Below are positions 33,714 through 43,129 of a DNA stretch of 64,000 nt, one piece after another. Positions within the stretch are counted from its first letter, which is position 1; each line of letters begins with the position of its first letter. A program made the position numbers and the translations under genes. The notes below the pieces were generated by a model. It worked only from the letters and a program-made list of their open reading frames with translations. It was not told where the DNA came from and did no database searches. Source of the stretch: Exiguobacterium algae (GTDB lineage: Bacteria; Bacillota; Bacilli; Exiguobacteriales; Exiguobacteriaceae); the NCBI RefSeq assembly GCF_018617875.1, contig NZ_JACSKZ010000002.1, positions 248,001 through 312,000 of the forward strand, given 5' to 3'.

Positions 33714-33895
33714 AAGGGAAACACCTCCGCTCTAAAATTTTCCTTACCAAATTCCATGACAATTTTTACAGATATCCGAAAATGGCGCATGTTTTGTTAA
33801 GATATCTCACGTCTAAGTTTACAACAAATAAGATAGTGAGAAAAGGTAGAATCCTACAATTTAAGCGGTTTCGCGTTATCAATTCGTTTACAAAC
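33714..33895 (-). promoter_or_regulatory. AT-rich upstream region of ftsA
   Basis: About 180 nt without a gene between divIB's terminator and ftsA. A weak promoter candidate is TTGTTG with TATCTT at 17-nt spacing near 33800-33830. No strong motif was found. Because a terminator precedes it, ftsAZ must have a promoter here. Confidence 0.4.
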
Positions 33896-33931
33896 ATAAA
33901 AAAACAGTCCTTAAACTGTCTAAGGACTGTT
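33896..33931 (-). terminator. Terminator of the dcw cluster after divIB
   Basis: 11-bp perfect stem (AACAGTCCTTA / TAAGGACTGTT), 7-nt loop, then TTTTTTTATG on the minus strand, just past the divIB stop. Confidence 0.93.
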
Positions 33932-33941
33932 AAAAAACTGA

Positions 33942-34712
33942 CTATTCCTTCTTTTTTTCATACGGAACAAAATAATACCCGCCGTCCATGACGACCGTTC
34001 CCCGTTGACCTTTCGGGATATTTTCATAAATATCTCCGTATTTCGAGACCGTCTGGCTTAACTTTAACGTCGGTGTCAGAATCGTGTTACCGTCATTCAT
34101 AAAGATTTCATAACGAGTCGGTTCGCCTTTTTTTCTGGACAAAACGACTTCAGACATGCGGGCACGTGTCGCATCGTCGACCGACTCCAATTCGCTGGCA
34201 ATTCTTTCTAAATCTGCCTGGTCTTCGAATTTTCGAAGGATTGGCCCATCTTTTAACTTATTCGGGTCAGTAATCGTACCTGTCGGATGAAGGGTGCCGT
34301 CCGCAAGAACGACGACATCGGTTTCTTCTGACTTTGCGTAGGCAATCATTTTTTCTTCGGTCACATCGACCGTCACAACATTATACCAAGATCGGTCGAT
34401 TTCAACGTTTTTAATGCCGGCGCGGGCCTCCATCTCTGAAACGATCCGTTTGGGTGAAATCGAGACAATCTTCGCCTTTTCATCAAGTCCCGTTCCGTCT
34501 AACACATAGGATTGATCCAACCAGTAAAGACCGTTCACACGAACTTCCTTCACATCAGACATTGAGGTTTGCATGTAAACGACAAGTGCAATGAGTAAGC
34601 CGAATAGCAATAGAACAGACAGCAAACGGCGATTCGCCTTCTTTTGACGTTGTCGTTTCATGTACGGAATGCGGTCTTCCAAGCTTCGGACGGTATTTTG
34701 ACGTGGTTCCAT
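33942..34712 (-). CDS. divIB: Cell division protein DivIB (FtsQ)
   Basis: 256 aa bitopic protein of the FtsLB-DivIC complex. A basic cytoplasmic head (RQRQKKANRR) precedes a TM at ~32-48 (LLSVLLLFGLLIALVVY), then a POTRA domain from VKEVRVNGLYWLD and the beta domain. Last gene of the dcw run. In B. subtilis murB lies between murG and divIB; here they are adjacent. Confidence 0.94.
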   Translation of the reverse strand: MEPRQNTVRSLEDRIPYMKRQRQKKANRRLLSVLLLFGLLIALVVYMQTSMSDVKEVRVNGLYWLDQSYVLDGTGLDEKAKIVSISPKRIVSEMEARAGIKNVEIDRSWYNVVTVDVTEEKMIAYAKSEETDVVVLADGTLHPTGTITDPNKLKDGPILRKFEDQADLERIASELESVDDATRARMSEVVLSRKKGEPTRYEIFMNDGNTILTPTLKLSQTVSKYGDIYENIPKGQRGTVVMDGGYYFVPYEKKKE

Positions 34713-34726
34713 CGGGTTAATCTCCT

Positions 34727-35803
34727 TTACCGAATAACTTCCTCCACAAGGTCAGCCAACGCATCTGCCGCCTGCGGGAAGCCAAGTCGTCTCGATGCAG
34801 CCGCCATTTCATCCTCATGTGCGAGCACATGACGAATGGCTGATAAAAGTGTATCCCCGTTCAGTTCATCTTCTTTTACTAGTTTTGCTGCCCCACTTTC
34901 GACTAATGCCGAAGCATTTTTCGTTTGATGATCAGCTGTCACGTAAGGACTCGGAATCAACACACTCGGTAAACCGAGCGCGGTCAACTCAGAAATCGTG
35001 GACGCACCCGCTCGAGAGACGACAACGCTCGCACATGCGAGAACGGCAGGCATATCGTACACATACGGATGAATATGAACGTTTTCTGCTTTTGGTGCTT
35101 TCTCAATGACGGTCTCGTAGTGAACGTTCCCGGTCACATATAAAACGTTAATGTCTTCATTCGATAAATCCGGGATGGCCTCGATGACAGCACGGTTGAT
35201 TGCATCGGCTCCTCTACTCCCCCCATAGATCAGGACAATCGGACGCTCATCAAGCTGATACTCAGCACGGACGCTCGCAGCATCAACTTTTGTGCCCAGC
35301 ACTTCGCTGCCACGGGGATTCCCGATGAGCCGAACGTTCGCGCCTGGAAAATGTTCTTCCGACCCCTTAAACGAAAGCGCTACTCGATCCGCTTTCTTGG
35401 AGAGGAACTTGTTCGTCAAACCTGGGATACTATTTTGTTCATGAAGAATCGTCGGAATGCCGAGTCGCTGAGCCGTGTAAACGACCGGACCTGACACGAA
35501 CCCTCCTGTCCCGATGACAACATCCGGACGAAATGATTTCATTTCTTTACGCAATGAACGGACGGACTGCAAAAACCAATAGGCCGTCTTAAGATTTTCA
35601 AGAGATAACGAACGTTTTAACCCTGCGATTTGAATCGATTTAAACGGCACGCCCGCTCGAGGAACGAGATCCGCCTCTAATCCATTCTCCGTCCCGATGT
35701 AAAGGACCTCTAACTCAGGGTGACGTTTTTTTAATGTTTCAATCAAAGCAAGGGCCGGATAAATATGTCCCCCGGTCCCGCCTCCGGAAATCATCACTCT
35801 CAT
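34727..35803 (-). CDS. murG: UDP-GlcNAc:lipid I N-acetylglucosaminyltransferase MurG
   Basis: Makes lipid II at the inner membrane face. 358 aa GT-B fold: GGGTGGHIYPALAL near the N-terminus, GTGGFVSGP, HEQNSIPG, and the second-domain motifs GGSRGA and VVSRAGASTISE. ATGA overlap with murD. Confidence 0.97.
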   Translation of the reverse strand: MRVMISGGGTGGHIYPALALIETLKKRHPELEVLYIGTENGLEADLVPRAGVPFKSIQIAGLKRSLSLENLKTAYWFLQSVRSLRKEMKSFRPDVVIGTGGFVSGPVVYTAQRLGIPTILHEQNSIPGLTNKFLSKKADRVALSFKGSEEHFPGANVRLIGNPRGSEVLGTKVDAASVRAEYQLDERPIVLIYGGSRGADAINRAVIEAIPDLSNEDINVLYVTGNVHYETVIEKAPKAENVHIHPYVYDMPAVLACASVVVSRAGASTISELTALGLPSVLIPSPYVTADHQTKNASALVESGAAKLVKEDELNGDTLLSAIRHVLAHEDEMAAASRRLGFPQAADALADLVEEVIR

Positions 35804-37137
35804 CGGTTCGCCTCCTCTACTTCACGAACGAGTTTCACGAACTGCTCGCCACGCTCTTCAAACGTTTTGAATTGATCCCAACTCGCACAAGCTGGTGACA
35901 GTAAAATCACATCGCCCGCTTTAGATTGAGCAAACGCCAACGGTACCGCCTCAGCCAATGTTTCAACAGAGAATGAAGGAATGCGTTGTGATTCCCCTAA
36001 TTCTTTGAACCGTTCAGCCGTTTCACCGTATGCAATGACTGCCTTGACATGCTTCAGCGCAGGAACGAGCGAAGACAAATCTGCCCCGCGTTCGAGACCG
36101 CCGCATAACCAAACAATCGGTTCTTCAAATCCATTCAGTGCAGCTTCAGCAGCTACATTATTGGTCGCTTTCGAGTCGTTATAGACGGAACGCCCAAGCA
36201 CTTGTCCAAGATTCTCCGTACGGTGCGACACTCCGCCGAATGTACGCAGGACGCGTTCGATATGATGATGTGGAATGTCAAACGGTTCGACCAACAACAA
36301 TGCCGCCAATACGTTTTCAACGTTATGGGCACCTCCGAGAGCCAATTCTTTCACTTGTAAAATCCGCTCTCCATGCAACGTGATCCATCCCTCTTTGACA
36401 CATGCATCTCCTTCGTTATAACCGAACGTCTGAGGCGAAATTCCAGTTGGTACTCGTTTCATCACTTCCGGGTCCGCCTTTTTCACGACAACACGGTCTT
36501 GTTCCGTCATGTTCCGGAACATTCGTGCTTTGGCGTCGGCGTACGAGTCAAAGTCCCCGTGGTAGTCCAGGTGCGCTTCAGATAAGTTCAATAGAGCCGC
36601 CGAGCGGGGATGGAACGCATCCACGCCCATCAGCTGAAAACTGGAAAGCTCGATAACGATCACATCACCCACTTTGGCTTCTGCCGCCACTTCAATCGCC
36701 GGGAATCCGATGTTTCCAGCCAGATGCACTGGACGCTCTCCCCCTTTGAGCAATTCATGGACAAGTGTCGTCGTCGTCGTTTTCCCATTCGAGCCCGTGA
36801 TGGCGACAAATTCTGCGTCCGTCGCCAAATAGGCGAGCTCGACTTCTGTATAGATCGGGATTTCGCGAAGAAGTGCTTCTTGAAGTAACGGAATATGATA
36901 CGGGATCCCCGGGTTCTTCACAATTACTTCGGCTTCATTCAACAAGTTGAGCGGATGGTCATTGTAAACCGACTTCACTCCGAGCGCCTTGATTTTTTGT
37001 TGTTCCTCTTCAGATGGAATGTTCCCTGTGTTGATGGTGACGTCCGCCCCCGCTTGATGCAGGTAAGTCGCCGCCGCGATCCCGCTTTTAGCAGCACCGA
37101 GAACGAGTACTTTTTTACCGTGCCACTGTTGCTCCAT
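35800..37137 (-). CDS. murD: UDP-N-acetylmuramoyl-alanine:D-glutamate ligase MurD
   Basis: Adds D-Glu to UDP-MurNAc-L-Ala. I take ATG at 37137 (445 aa), just after GGTGAG; a GTG three codons upstream is possible. N-terminal Rossmann VLVLGAAKSG, ATP loop ITGSNGKTTTTT, and family motifs HLDYHG and NDSKATN. Lies between mraY and murG; the ftsW/spoVE gene usual between murD and murG is missing. Confidence 0.97.
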   Translation of the reverse strand: MEQQWHGKKVLVLGAAKSGIAAATYLHQAGADVTINTGNIPSEEEQQKIKALGVKSVYNDHPLNLLNEAEVIVKNPGIPYHIPLLQEALLREIPIYTEVELAYLATDAEFVAITGSNGKTTTTTLVHELLKGGERPVHLAGNIGFPAIEVAAEAKVGDVIVIELSSFQLMGVDAFHPRSAALLNLSEAHLDYHGDFDSYADAKARMFRNMTEQDRVVVKKADPEVMKRVPTGISPQTFGYNEGDACVKEGWITLHGERILQVKELALGGAHNVENVLAALLLVEPFDIPHHHIERVLRTFGGVSHRTENLGQVLGRSVYNDSKATNNVAAEAALNGFEEPIVWLCGGLERGADLSSLVPALKHVKAVIAYGETAERFKELGESQRIPSFSVETLAEAVPLAFAQSKAGDVILLSPACASWDQFKTFEERGEQFVKLVREVEEANR

Positions 37138-37152
37138 TGATCTCACCGTCCG

Positions 37153-38115
37153 TTACATGAGTAGTAATGATAATACTGCTGTGATTAAACTGATCCCGCC
37201 AAACGTCAACACGATCCGCCACTCCGACCAGCCGACCATCTCGAAGTGGTGGTGAATCGGACTCATTTTAAAGATCCGCTTTCCTGTCGTTTTGAACGAG
37301 ATGACTTGCAGGATGACACTCAACGTTTCAATAACAAAGATGATGCCGACAAAAACGAGCAATAATTCAAGTTTCAGCATGAGAGCCAATCCTGCGACAG
37401 CCCCACCGAGTGCGAGCGAGCCCGTATCGCCCATGAAGATTTTTGCCGGGTATTTGTTGAAGACGAGGAAGCCGAGCAATGCCCCGACCACACTAAAAGC
37501 GAACCAGGCGATTCCGACTTCATCTTGTCCAACCGCATAAATCCCAAAGAATGCAAACGTCGGGATAGCTGAGAATGAAACGAGTCCGTCTAATCCATCC
37601 GTCAAGTTCACTGCGTTCGAGAATCCGACGAGCCAGAAAATCACAATCGCGATGTAGAACCAACCCGTTTCAAACGCAATCGATGTGAACGGGATCGAAA
37701 TGGTCGTATCGAGTTCTCCACCAAGAGATAAGAACCAGGCGAAGAGGACAGACACGATGATTTGCCCGATCAACTTTTGAAGCGACGTCAAACCAAGGTT
37801 TCGTTTGTTTACGACTTTCAAGTAGTCATCCAAGAACCCGATGACACCAAACGCCAACGTGACGAACAGTAATGTTCCAAACCCGACTGCCGCCTCTCCA
37901 AAGACAATGGAAACGACGAAGCCGACCAAAATCGCAAGCAGGATGATCATCCCGCCCATCGTCGGTGTCCCCGATTTCTTTTGATGCCAATCAGGACCCT
38001 CTTCCCGAATTTCTTGTCCAAACTTCAATTTATGCAATGCCGGGATTGCACGTGGCATCGCAATCAATACCGTCAATAATGAACTGATTGCTACAATTAG
38101 ACTAGTTAATAACAT
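37153..38115 (-). CDS. mraY: Phospho-N-acetylmuramoyl-pentapeptide transferase MraY
   Basis: Integral membrane enzyme that makes lipid I. 320 aa with ten TM segments. Catalytic motifs: DDYLKV (Asp-Asp), NAVNLTDGLDGL and the late PIHHHFE. Sits between murF and murD. Confidence 0.98.
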   Translation of the reverse strand: MLLTSLIVAISSLLTVLIAMPRAIPALHKLKFGQEIREEGPDWHQKKSGTPTMGGMIILLAILVGFVVSIVFGEAAVGFGTLLFVTLAFGVIGFLDDYLKVVNKRNLGLTSLQKLIGQIIVSVLFAWFLSLGGELDTTISIPFTSIAFETGWFYIAIVIFWLVGFSNAVNLTDGLDGLVSFSAIPTFAFFGIYAVGQDEVGIAWFAFSVVGALLGFLVFNKYPAKIFMGDTGSLALGGAVAGLALMLKLELLLVFVGIIFVIETLSVILQVISFKTTGKRIFKMSPIHHHFEMVGWSEWRIVLTFGGISLITAVLSLLLM

Positions 38116-38136
38116 ATTGTTCCCTCACTACCTTTT

Positions 38137-39441
38137 TTATTGAACGAGACGCTCAAGCGCCATCCCTCGAGATGCCTTTAACAATACCACAGTCTGTGGA
38201 CGTTGATAATTATTCAGTAACGCCTTCGCTTCCTCAATCGTCGGGACGATGGTAACGTTCACCCGCGAATCAGAAATGCCGTCAGCAATCCACTTCGCCT
38301 TCTCCCCGACAAGAATGCAATCGGTCACTGGACTTGTCACGACATGCCCGACACGCTCATGTTGCATTTGTTCCTCTTCGCCTAACTCATACATATCGCC
38401 AAGGACGAGCACGCGCCGACTAAAACCTTCGAGTGATTTGACCGTCTCGATTGCCGCAATCATGGAAGTCGGACTCGCGTTGTAGGCGTCATTGATCAGA
38501 TGGGCATCGCCAAACATCTGTTTTTCCATGCGCATCGATGTCAATTTGATCCGATCGAGTCCGCGCTGGATCATCTCGTGATCCAGTCCAAGATGAAGGC
38601 CGCATGCGATGGCGTATGCTGCATTACGAATCTGGTGGGCACCGAGCACTTTCAGCTCGTATAGATCTCCGTTGTACTTAAAGATCGAAGCATCAAATGT
38701 CGTCTCGACGACCTCGATTTTTCCATCTGCCGATGAATCATAGCCGACCCGGTAGCCCTGTCCTTCTAATAGTGGCTCATCCGCATCGACGATCAAACGT
38801 CCGTCCGACTTCAAACCGGACTTGATTTCCAGTTTCGCCTTCGCAATCCCGGAGCGTCCACCGACTTGTTCGCCGTGAGACTCTCCAATGTTTGTCACAA
38901 ATGCGACGTCCGGTTTGGCGAGCTGGGATAACAGTTCGATTTGGCCGAACCCGTTCATTCCCATCTCGAGTACAGCGACTTCCGTATCCCGAGGCATGCG
39001 GAGCACCGTAAGCGGCAACCCAACGTCGGAATTGAAATTCCCAGCCGTCTTATGCGTTTTATACTTCTCTTCTAGGACGACGGCGACCATGTCTTTCGTC
39101 GACGTTTTTCCGTTGGATCCGGTGATGGCGACGACGAGCGGGGCAATCTCCGCCAAATAACGGGCTGCCGCAGTTTGAAGTGCTTCCACTGTCGATTCGA
39201 CCGGAATGACGATGATGCCTTCTGGTTCCGGTCTTCCCTTCTCCCAAAACGTGACGATTGCCCCTTGCTTGATGGCTGCATCGATATAGTCATGTCCATC
39301 GACACGGGCACCCACGATCGGTACGAACAGTCCCTCTTCGTTGTGGTCCCGAGAGTCGGTTGCGACGCGTTCGACGAGCCGCTGGTCGGCGATTTCAACT
39401 CCGAACCATGATGCCAATGTTTGAATCGTCAATTGTTCCAT
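38137..39441 (-). CDS. murF: UDP-N-acetylmuramoyl-tripeptide:D-Ala-D-Ala ligase MurF
   Basis: Adds D-Ala-D-Ala to complete the UDP-MurNAc-pentapeptide. Start MEQLTIQ at 39441 (434 aa) after AGGAGGAAA. ATP loop ITGSNGKTSTKD; NDAYNASPTSM and VLGDMYELG are MurF-typical. Next to mraY, with no murE between pbpB and murF as would be usual in Bacillus. Confidence 0.96.
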   Translation of the reverse strand: MEQLTIQTLASWFGVEIADQRLVERVATDSRDHNEEGLFVPIVGARVDGHDYIDAAIKQGAIVTFWEKGRPEPEGIIVIPVESTVEALQTAAARYLAEIAPLVVAITGSNGKTSTKDMVAVVLEEKYKTHKTAGNFNSDVGLPLTVLRMPRDTEVAVLEMGMNGFGQIELLSQLAKPDVAFVTNIGESHGEQVGGRSGIAKAKLEIKSGLKSDGRLIVDADEPLLEGQGYRVGYDSSADGKIEVVETTFDASIFKYNGDLYELKVLGAHQIRNAAYAIACGLHLGLDHEMIQRGLDRIKLTSMRMEKQMFGDAHLINDAYNASPTSMIAAIETVKSLEGFSRRVLVLGDMYELGEEEQMQHERVGHVVTSPVTDCILVGEKAKWIADGISDSRVNVTIVPTIEEAKALLNNYQRPQTVVLLKASRGMALERLVQ

Positions 39442-39464
39442 ACCTATTTCCTCCTGTGACACAG

Positions 39465-39486
39465 GAAAAGAGAGCCGCAGCCCTCT
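39465..39486 (-). terminator. Weak terminator or attenuator between pbpB and murF
   Basis: 7-bp stem AGAGGGC / GCTCTCT with TGCG loop followed by TTTTCC on the minus strand, 12 nt past the pbpB stop. Probably partial, since murF has no obvious promoter after it. Confidence 0.5.
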
Positions 39487-39498
39487 CCCTCTTGTGCG

Positions 39499-41646
39499 TT
39501 AATTCGACGGGGTTTCCAGTTTCACTTTTAAGGTCGCCCCATTTTTCACCGGCTTCCCTTTCCCAATTGATTGAGAAGTGACATACCCCGTCCCATTGAT
39601 TTCTAAATTCAGTTGATATAACGTCGCCAACCGCTTCACGTCCCGTAGTGACCAACCTTTCAAGACCGGCATGTTGAACGTCTCACTCGTTTTGAGTAAT
39701 AATCGCTCCCCGACGACGTAAGATTGACCTTTCACAGGACTTTGTGCAGTTACTGCTTCACCGTTGCCGAGTACAATCGGTTCAAACGCAGCAGCCTGTG
39801 CTTGATCGACCGCTTCTTCCCGTTTCGTGCCGATATACGTCTCAACAGTTTTCGTTGAAGCTTCAACCGTCTTCTTCTGTTTGTCAGGTTCGACACTCCG
39901 ATACCGGAGAGCCACGTCCATCACGTCTTTAAACAGCGGTGCCATGACGCGTGGACCAGTCGTGGAAGAGTCGCTGTTCGGGCGGTCGACCGCAATGTAC
40001 ATGACGAGTTCCGGGTCGTCTTTTGGCGCCATCCCGACGAATGAGTGAATATACTGACCACTCAAATACTTCCCGTTTTCAGCAATCTGTGCCGTTCCCG
40101 TTTTCCCTATGACGCGATAATTATCTAACGCGTACAGTCGTCCGGTCCCGACTTCACTGTTGACGACACCATCTAATGCCTCCCGTGTCTTCTCTGCCGT
40201 CTCGGCCGTGATCGGTTGACCGACCTCTTTCGGGTTGGTTGTCCGGATCGTCTCACCGGTTTCACGGTTCACAACTTTTTTGATGACATGAGGCTGTTTC
40301 ATCGTTCCGTCGGTCGCAATGGCGGACGTCGCTTGCAAAATCTGCATCGGCGTGACGGCAGTCGATTGTCCCCACGCCGTGATCAACACGTTCATCGGGC
40401 TTTCAAAGTTATATTGACTGTTTACCTCACCCGGCAAGTCGACACCTGTTCGTTGGTCAAACTTAAAGGCTTTAAAGTAATCTTCGTATCGGCTTAACCC
40501 AAGACGTTCGTTCGCCAGGATGGAAAACGCAACGTTGGAGGAGTGCCAAACCCCTTCTACCATAGGAATGGTACCCCATCCCGTGATGTTGTAATCATTG
40601 AATGTTGTCTTTCCGTACTTATATGAACCCGATTCATATAACTCATTCGGATGAAAGACCCCTTCATTGATGGCTGCAGCAAGGGTGAAAATCTTCATCG
40701 TCGACCCCGGCTCGAAGCGGGAAGAAACAGAGAAGTTACTATATGATGTAATCTCCCGTGTGTTCGGGTCAAAGGACGGTCGGTCGGATAACGCGACAAT
40801 TTCCCCCGTCTTTGGATCCATGACGATGGCTGTCGCATGCTTCGGTTCGTATTCTTCGTAAAGTTCATCCATCTTCTTTTCTAACAATTGTTGAATCCGG
40901 TGGTCGAGCGTCAGTTGGACATCCGCTCCGTCCTCCGGTTCTACTTTCAACCATTCATCGCTTGAAATAAGCTGACGACCAGCCAAATCTTTTTCAAATC
41001 GATATAACCCGTACGACTCACTCAAGATATCATTTAACGATTTCTCAATACCCATCTCACCGACGAGTTCGATTCGTCCGTCCTGGTCAATCTTTTGAGC
41101 ATATCCGACGACAGAGGATGCGAATACCTTGTTCGGGTAATAGCGTTTCGGTTCCTCGACAAACGTGATTCCCGGTAAATCGAAGGCTTCAATCTTTTCT
41201 TTTTGTTCGACGCTCAAATCTCGTCCCGGGATCCCGAATTCAATCTGCCCACGGTCGACATTTTGCTCGAGCCGCTTCAACAAATCTTCCTCGGTCATGG
41301 ATAGGACGGTCGCGAGCTGTTTTGCCGCCTCTGCAAACTCTTCAGGTAACAGCGTCTTCCCTTCCACCCGTTCCCCGCCAAGCTTCAAGACGGCGACGAG
41401 ACGATAGGACGGGATGTTGATTGCGATCGGTTGACCAAACCGGTCATATATTTCACCACGCTCCGCCTTTAACGTGCTGACTGACTTCCAACGTTCTTCT
41501 TCCGCAAAAGCAAGCATATTCTCGCCTTTATACGTATGAAAAACAGCTAAATAAAAGAACCATCCGACAAAAAATAAAAAGAGCGGTGTGAAGCAGACTA
41601 TCGCCACCCACGCCACTCTTTTTTTACTCTGTTGTAGAGAATTCAT
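39499..41646 (-). CDS. pbpB: Septal class B penicillin-binding protein (PBP 2B / FtsI type) with PASTA domains
   Basis: D,D-transpeptidase for septal peptidoglycan. ATG at 41646 (715 aa) behind AAGGTGAT and overlapping the ftsL stop. A cytoplasmic head and TM (residues ~10-35) lead to the dimerisation domain, then the transpeptidase with STMK, SSN and KTGTA motifs. Two C-terminal PASTA repeats (~590-650 and ~650-715) follow. PASTA domains also occur in SpoVD; the ftsL-adjacent place, the single copy and the lack of spore genes favour the division enzyme. Confidence 0.93.
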   Translation of the reverse strand: MNSLQQSKKRVAWVAIVCFTPLFLFFVGWFFYLAVFHTYKGENMLAFAEEERWKSVSTLKAERGEIYDRFGQPIAINIPSYRLVAVLKLGGERVEGKTLLPEEFAEAAKQLATVLSMTEEDLLKRLEQNVDRGQIEFGIPGRDLSVEQKEKIEAFDLPGITFVEEPKRYYPNKVFASSVVGYAQKIDQDGRIELVGEMGIEKSLNDILSESYGLYRFEKDLAGRQLISSDEWLKVEPEDGADVQLTLDHRIQQLLEKKMDELYEEYEPKHATAIVMDPKTGEIVALSDRPSFDPNTREITSYSNFSVSSRFEPGSTMKIFTLAAAINEGVFHPNELYESGSYKYGKTTFNDYNITGWGTIPMVEGVWHSSNVAFSILANERLGLSRYEDYFKAFKFDQRTGVDLPGEVNSQYNFESPMNVLITAWGQSTAVTPMQILQATSAIATDGTMKQPHVIKKVVNRETGETIRTTNPKEVGQPITAETAEKTREALDGVVNSEVGTGRLYALDNYRVIGKTGTAQIAENGKYLSGQYIHSFVGMAPKDDPELVMYIAVDRPNSDSSTTGPRVMAPLFKDVMDVALRYRSVEPDKQKKTVEASTKTVETYIGTKREEAVDQAQAAAFEPIVLGNGEAVTAQSPVKGQSYVVGERLLLKTSETFNMPVLKGWSLRDVKRLATLYQLNLEINGTGYVTSQSIGKGKPVKNGATLKVKLETPSN

Positions 41647-42008
41647 CAATCAATCACCTTGACGTTCTTCTCATTGAACTTCATTCCGAGCTTTTCAGCA
41701 ATCGCATAGATTCTTTCAGGCGAGCTTAATTGGGCGATTTCATACTTTAGTTCTTCATTCTCTTTCGCAACCGTATTCACTTGCTGGTTGATTGCAGAAG
41801 TGTCGCGCATCATGTTATACGCTTCATTGTGTTTCGACACCGTGATGCCACCGAACATGACGACTGAACCAATCATGACAGGGTACAGAATCGATTCAAA
41901 CAAGGTCAACGTTCGTCGTTTCGGAGCAGGTATCGGTCGTTCTTGCGGAATCGGATTACGATTCGGTGAAACTTGAGGCTGCAACGCCTTACGGGCAGCT
42001 TCTGGCAT
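41646..42008 (-). CDS. ftsL: Cell division protein FtsL
   Basis: 120 aa bitopic protein. A proline-rich cytoplasmic head (IPQERPIPAPKRR) is followed by a TM around 37-57 (ILYPVMIGSVVMFGG) and an extracellular coiled coil (INQQVNTVAKENEELK) ending in RIYAIAEKLGMK, a typical FtsL ending. Position between rsmH and pbpB confirms the call despite low sequence conservation of the family. Confidence 0.92.
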   Translation of the reverse strand: MPEAARKALQPQVSPNRNPIPQERPIPAPKRRTLTLFESILYPVMIGSVVMFGGITVSKHNEAYNMMRDTSAINQQVNTVAKENEELKYEIAQLSSPERIYAIAEKLGMKFNEKNVKVID

Positions 42009-42032
42009 CAGGTATCCCTCCTACTTGCTTGT

Positions 42033-42971
42033 TTATTTTTGTTTTTGTTTTTCCGCAACTCTCAGTTTAGCTGAGCGTGAGCGGCGGTTGTCTTCGAGTT
42101 CTATGTCACTCGCCACAATCGGCTTTCGGGTAACGAGTTTAAGTTCAGGCTCGAATTCTTCTGGAATGACCGGCAATCCTGGTGGTAATGGAGGATGCTG
42201 GCTTCGCTCTTTAAACACTTGCTTACAGATTCGGTCTTCAAGCGAGTGGAACGTGATGACACAAATGCGACCACCGATGGCGAGTAAATCAATCGCGTCT
42301 TGAACGGCACGGTCGAATACATTCAATTCATCGTTGACAGCGATTCGAATCGCTTGGAACGTCCGCTTCGCAGGATGACCTCCTTTGCGTCTTGCTGGTG
42401 CCGGAATGGCTTCTTTAATCAAGTCGACGAGTTCAAACGTCGTCTCAATTGGTTTATCGGCACGAGCTTGTTCAATCTTTCGTGCAATTTGCTTCGAAAA
42501 CTTTTCCTCACCGTATGTAAAGAAAATGCGAGCAAGTTCTCCATACGACCATTCGTTTACGACGTGATAAGCCGATAACTCACGTGAACGATCCATTCTC
42601 ATATCAAGTGGCGCGTCATAATTATAACTGAATCCACGCTCCGCCTCGTCAAGTTGTGGAGAAGAGACCCCGAGGTCGAATAGCACGCCATCCACTTTTG
42701 TTATTCCGCGTTGCCCTAACTCTTCTTTCAAGTGGACGAAATTACTCTTTATAAATGTAACCCGGTCTGAATACGGAGCCAATCGCTCTGCGGCGTGAGC
42801 AAGTGCGACATCATCCTGGTCGAACGCATACAGATGTCCTGTAGTGAGACGCTTGACAATTTCTTCGCTGTGACCAGCTCCACCAAGCGTACAATCTACG
42901 TAAATTCCATCCGGTTTGATGTTCAATCCGTCGATGGACTCCATTTTTAAAACCGTTTCATGCTCAAACAT
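42033..42971 (-). CDS. rsmH: 16S rRNA (cytosine1402-N4)-methyltransferase RsmH (MraW)
   Basis: 312 aa. SAM motif [13 protein letters not shown] near residue 23, then [13 protein letters not shown] and the late [10 protein letters not shown]. Here it is the first gene of the dcw operon, with its own promoter at 43010-43039. mraZ, which usually precedes it, is not present. Confidence 0.97.
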   Translation of the reverse strand: MFEHETVLKMESIDGLNIKPDGIYVDCTLGGAGHSEEIVKRLTTGHLYAFDQDDVALAHAAERLAPYSDRVTFIKSNFVHLKEELGQRGITKVDGVLFDLGVSSPQLDEAERGFSYNYDAPLDMRMDRSRELSAYHVVNEWSYGELARIFFTYGEEKFSKQIARKIEQARADKPIETTFELVDLIKEAIPAPARRKGGHPAKRTFQAIRIAVNDELNVFDRAVQDAIDLLAIGGRICVITFHSLEDRICKQVFKERSQHPPLPPGLPVIPEEFEPELKLVTRKPIVASDIELEDNRRSRSAKLRVAEKQKQK

Positions 42972-43009
42972 TCAAAAAACCCTCTCAACCTACATATTTC
43001 AACTGTATT

Positions 43010-43039
43010 ATTACACTTACTTTATCATAAAAATGTCAA
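43010..43039 (-). promoter_or_regulatory. Sigma-A promoter of the dcw operon
   Basis: TTGACA (43039-43034), 18-nt spacer, TGTAAT (43015-43010), followed ~39 nt later by the rsmH start. No repeated GTGGG/TGGGN boxes of MraZ type are visible, in keeping with the absence of mraZ. Confidence 0.75.
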
Positions 43040-43087
43040 GAACCACATCGGTTTTTAACGAAAAGAGGAAACAAAAAGGTAACAGAG

Positions 43088-43120
43088 AAAAAAAGGCTTT
43101 TGACGCGTGTCAAGAGCCTT
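43088..43120 (-). terminator. Terminator after bshC
   Basis: 11-bp stem with one mismatch (AGGCTCTTGAC / GTCAAAAGCCT), ACGC loop, then a long T-run on the minus strand. Separates panE-DUF3397-bshC from the dcw operon. Confidence 0.88.
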
Positions 43121-43129
43121 TCATCAAAA

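Noticed and set aside
39499-41646. Assignment as SpoVD because of PASTA domains
   Set aside because: It is next to ftsL, is the only class B PBP in the cluster, and no spore genes accompany it.
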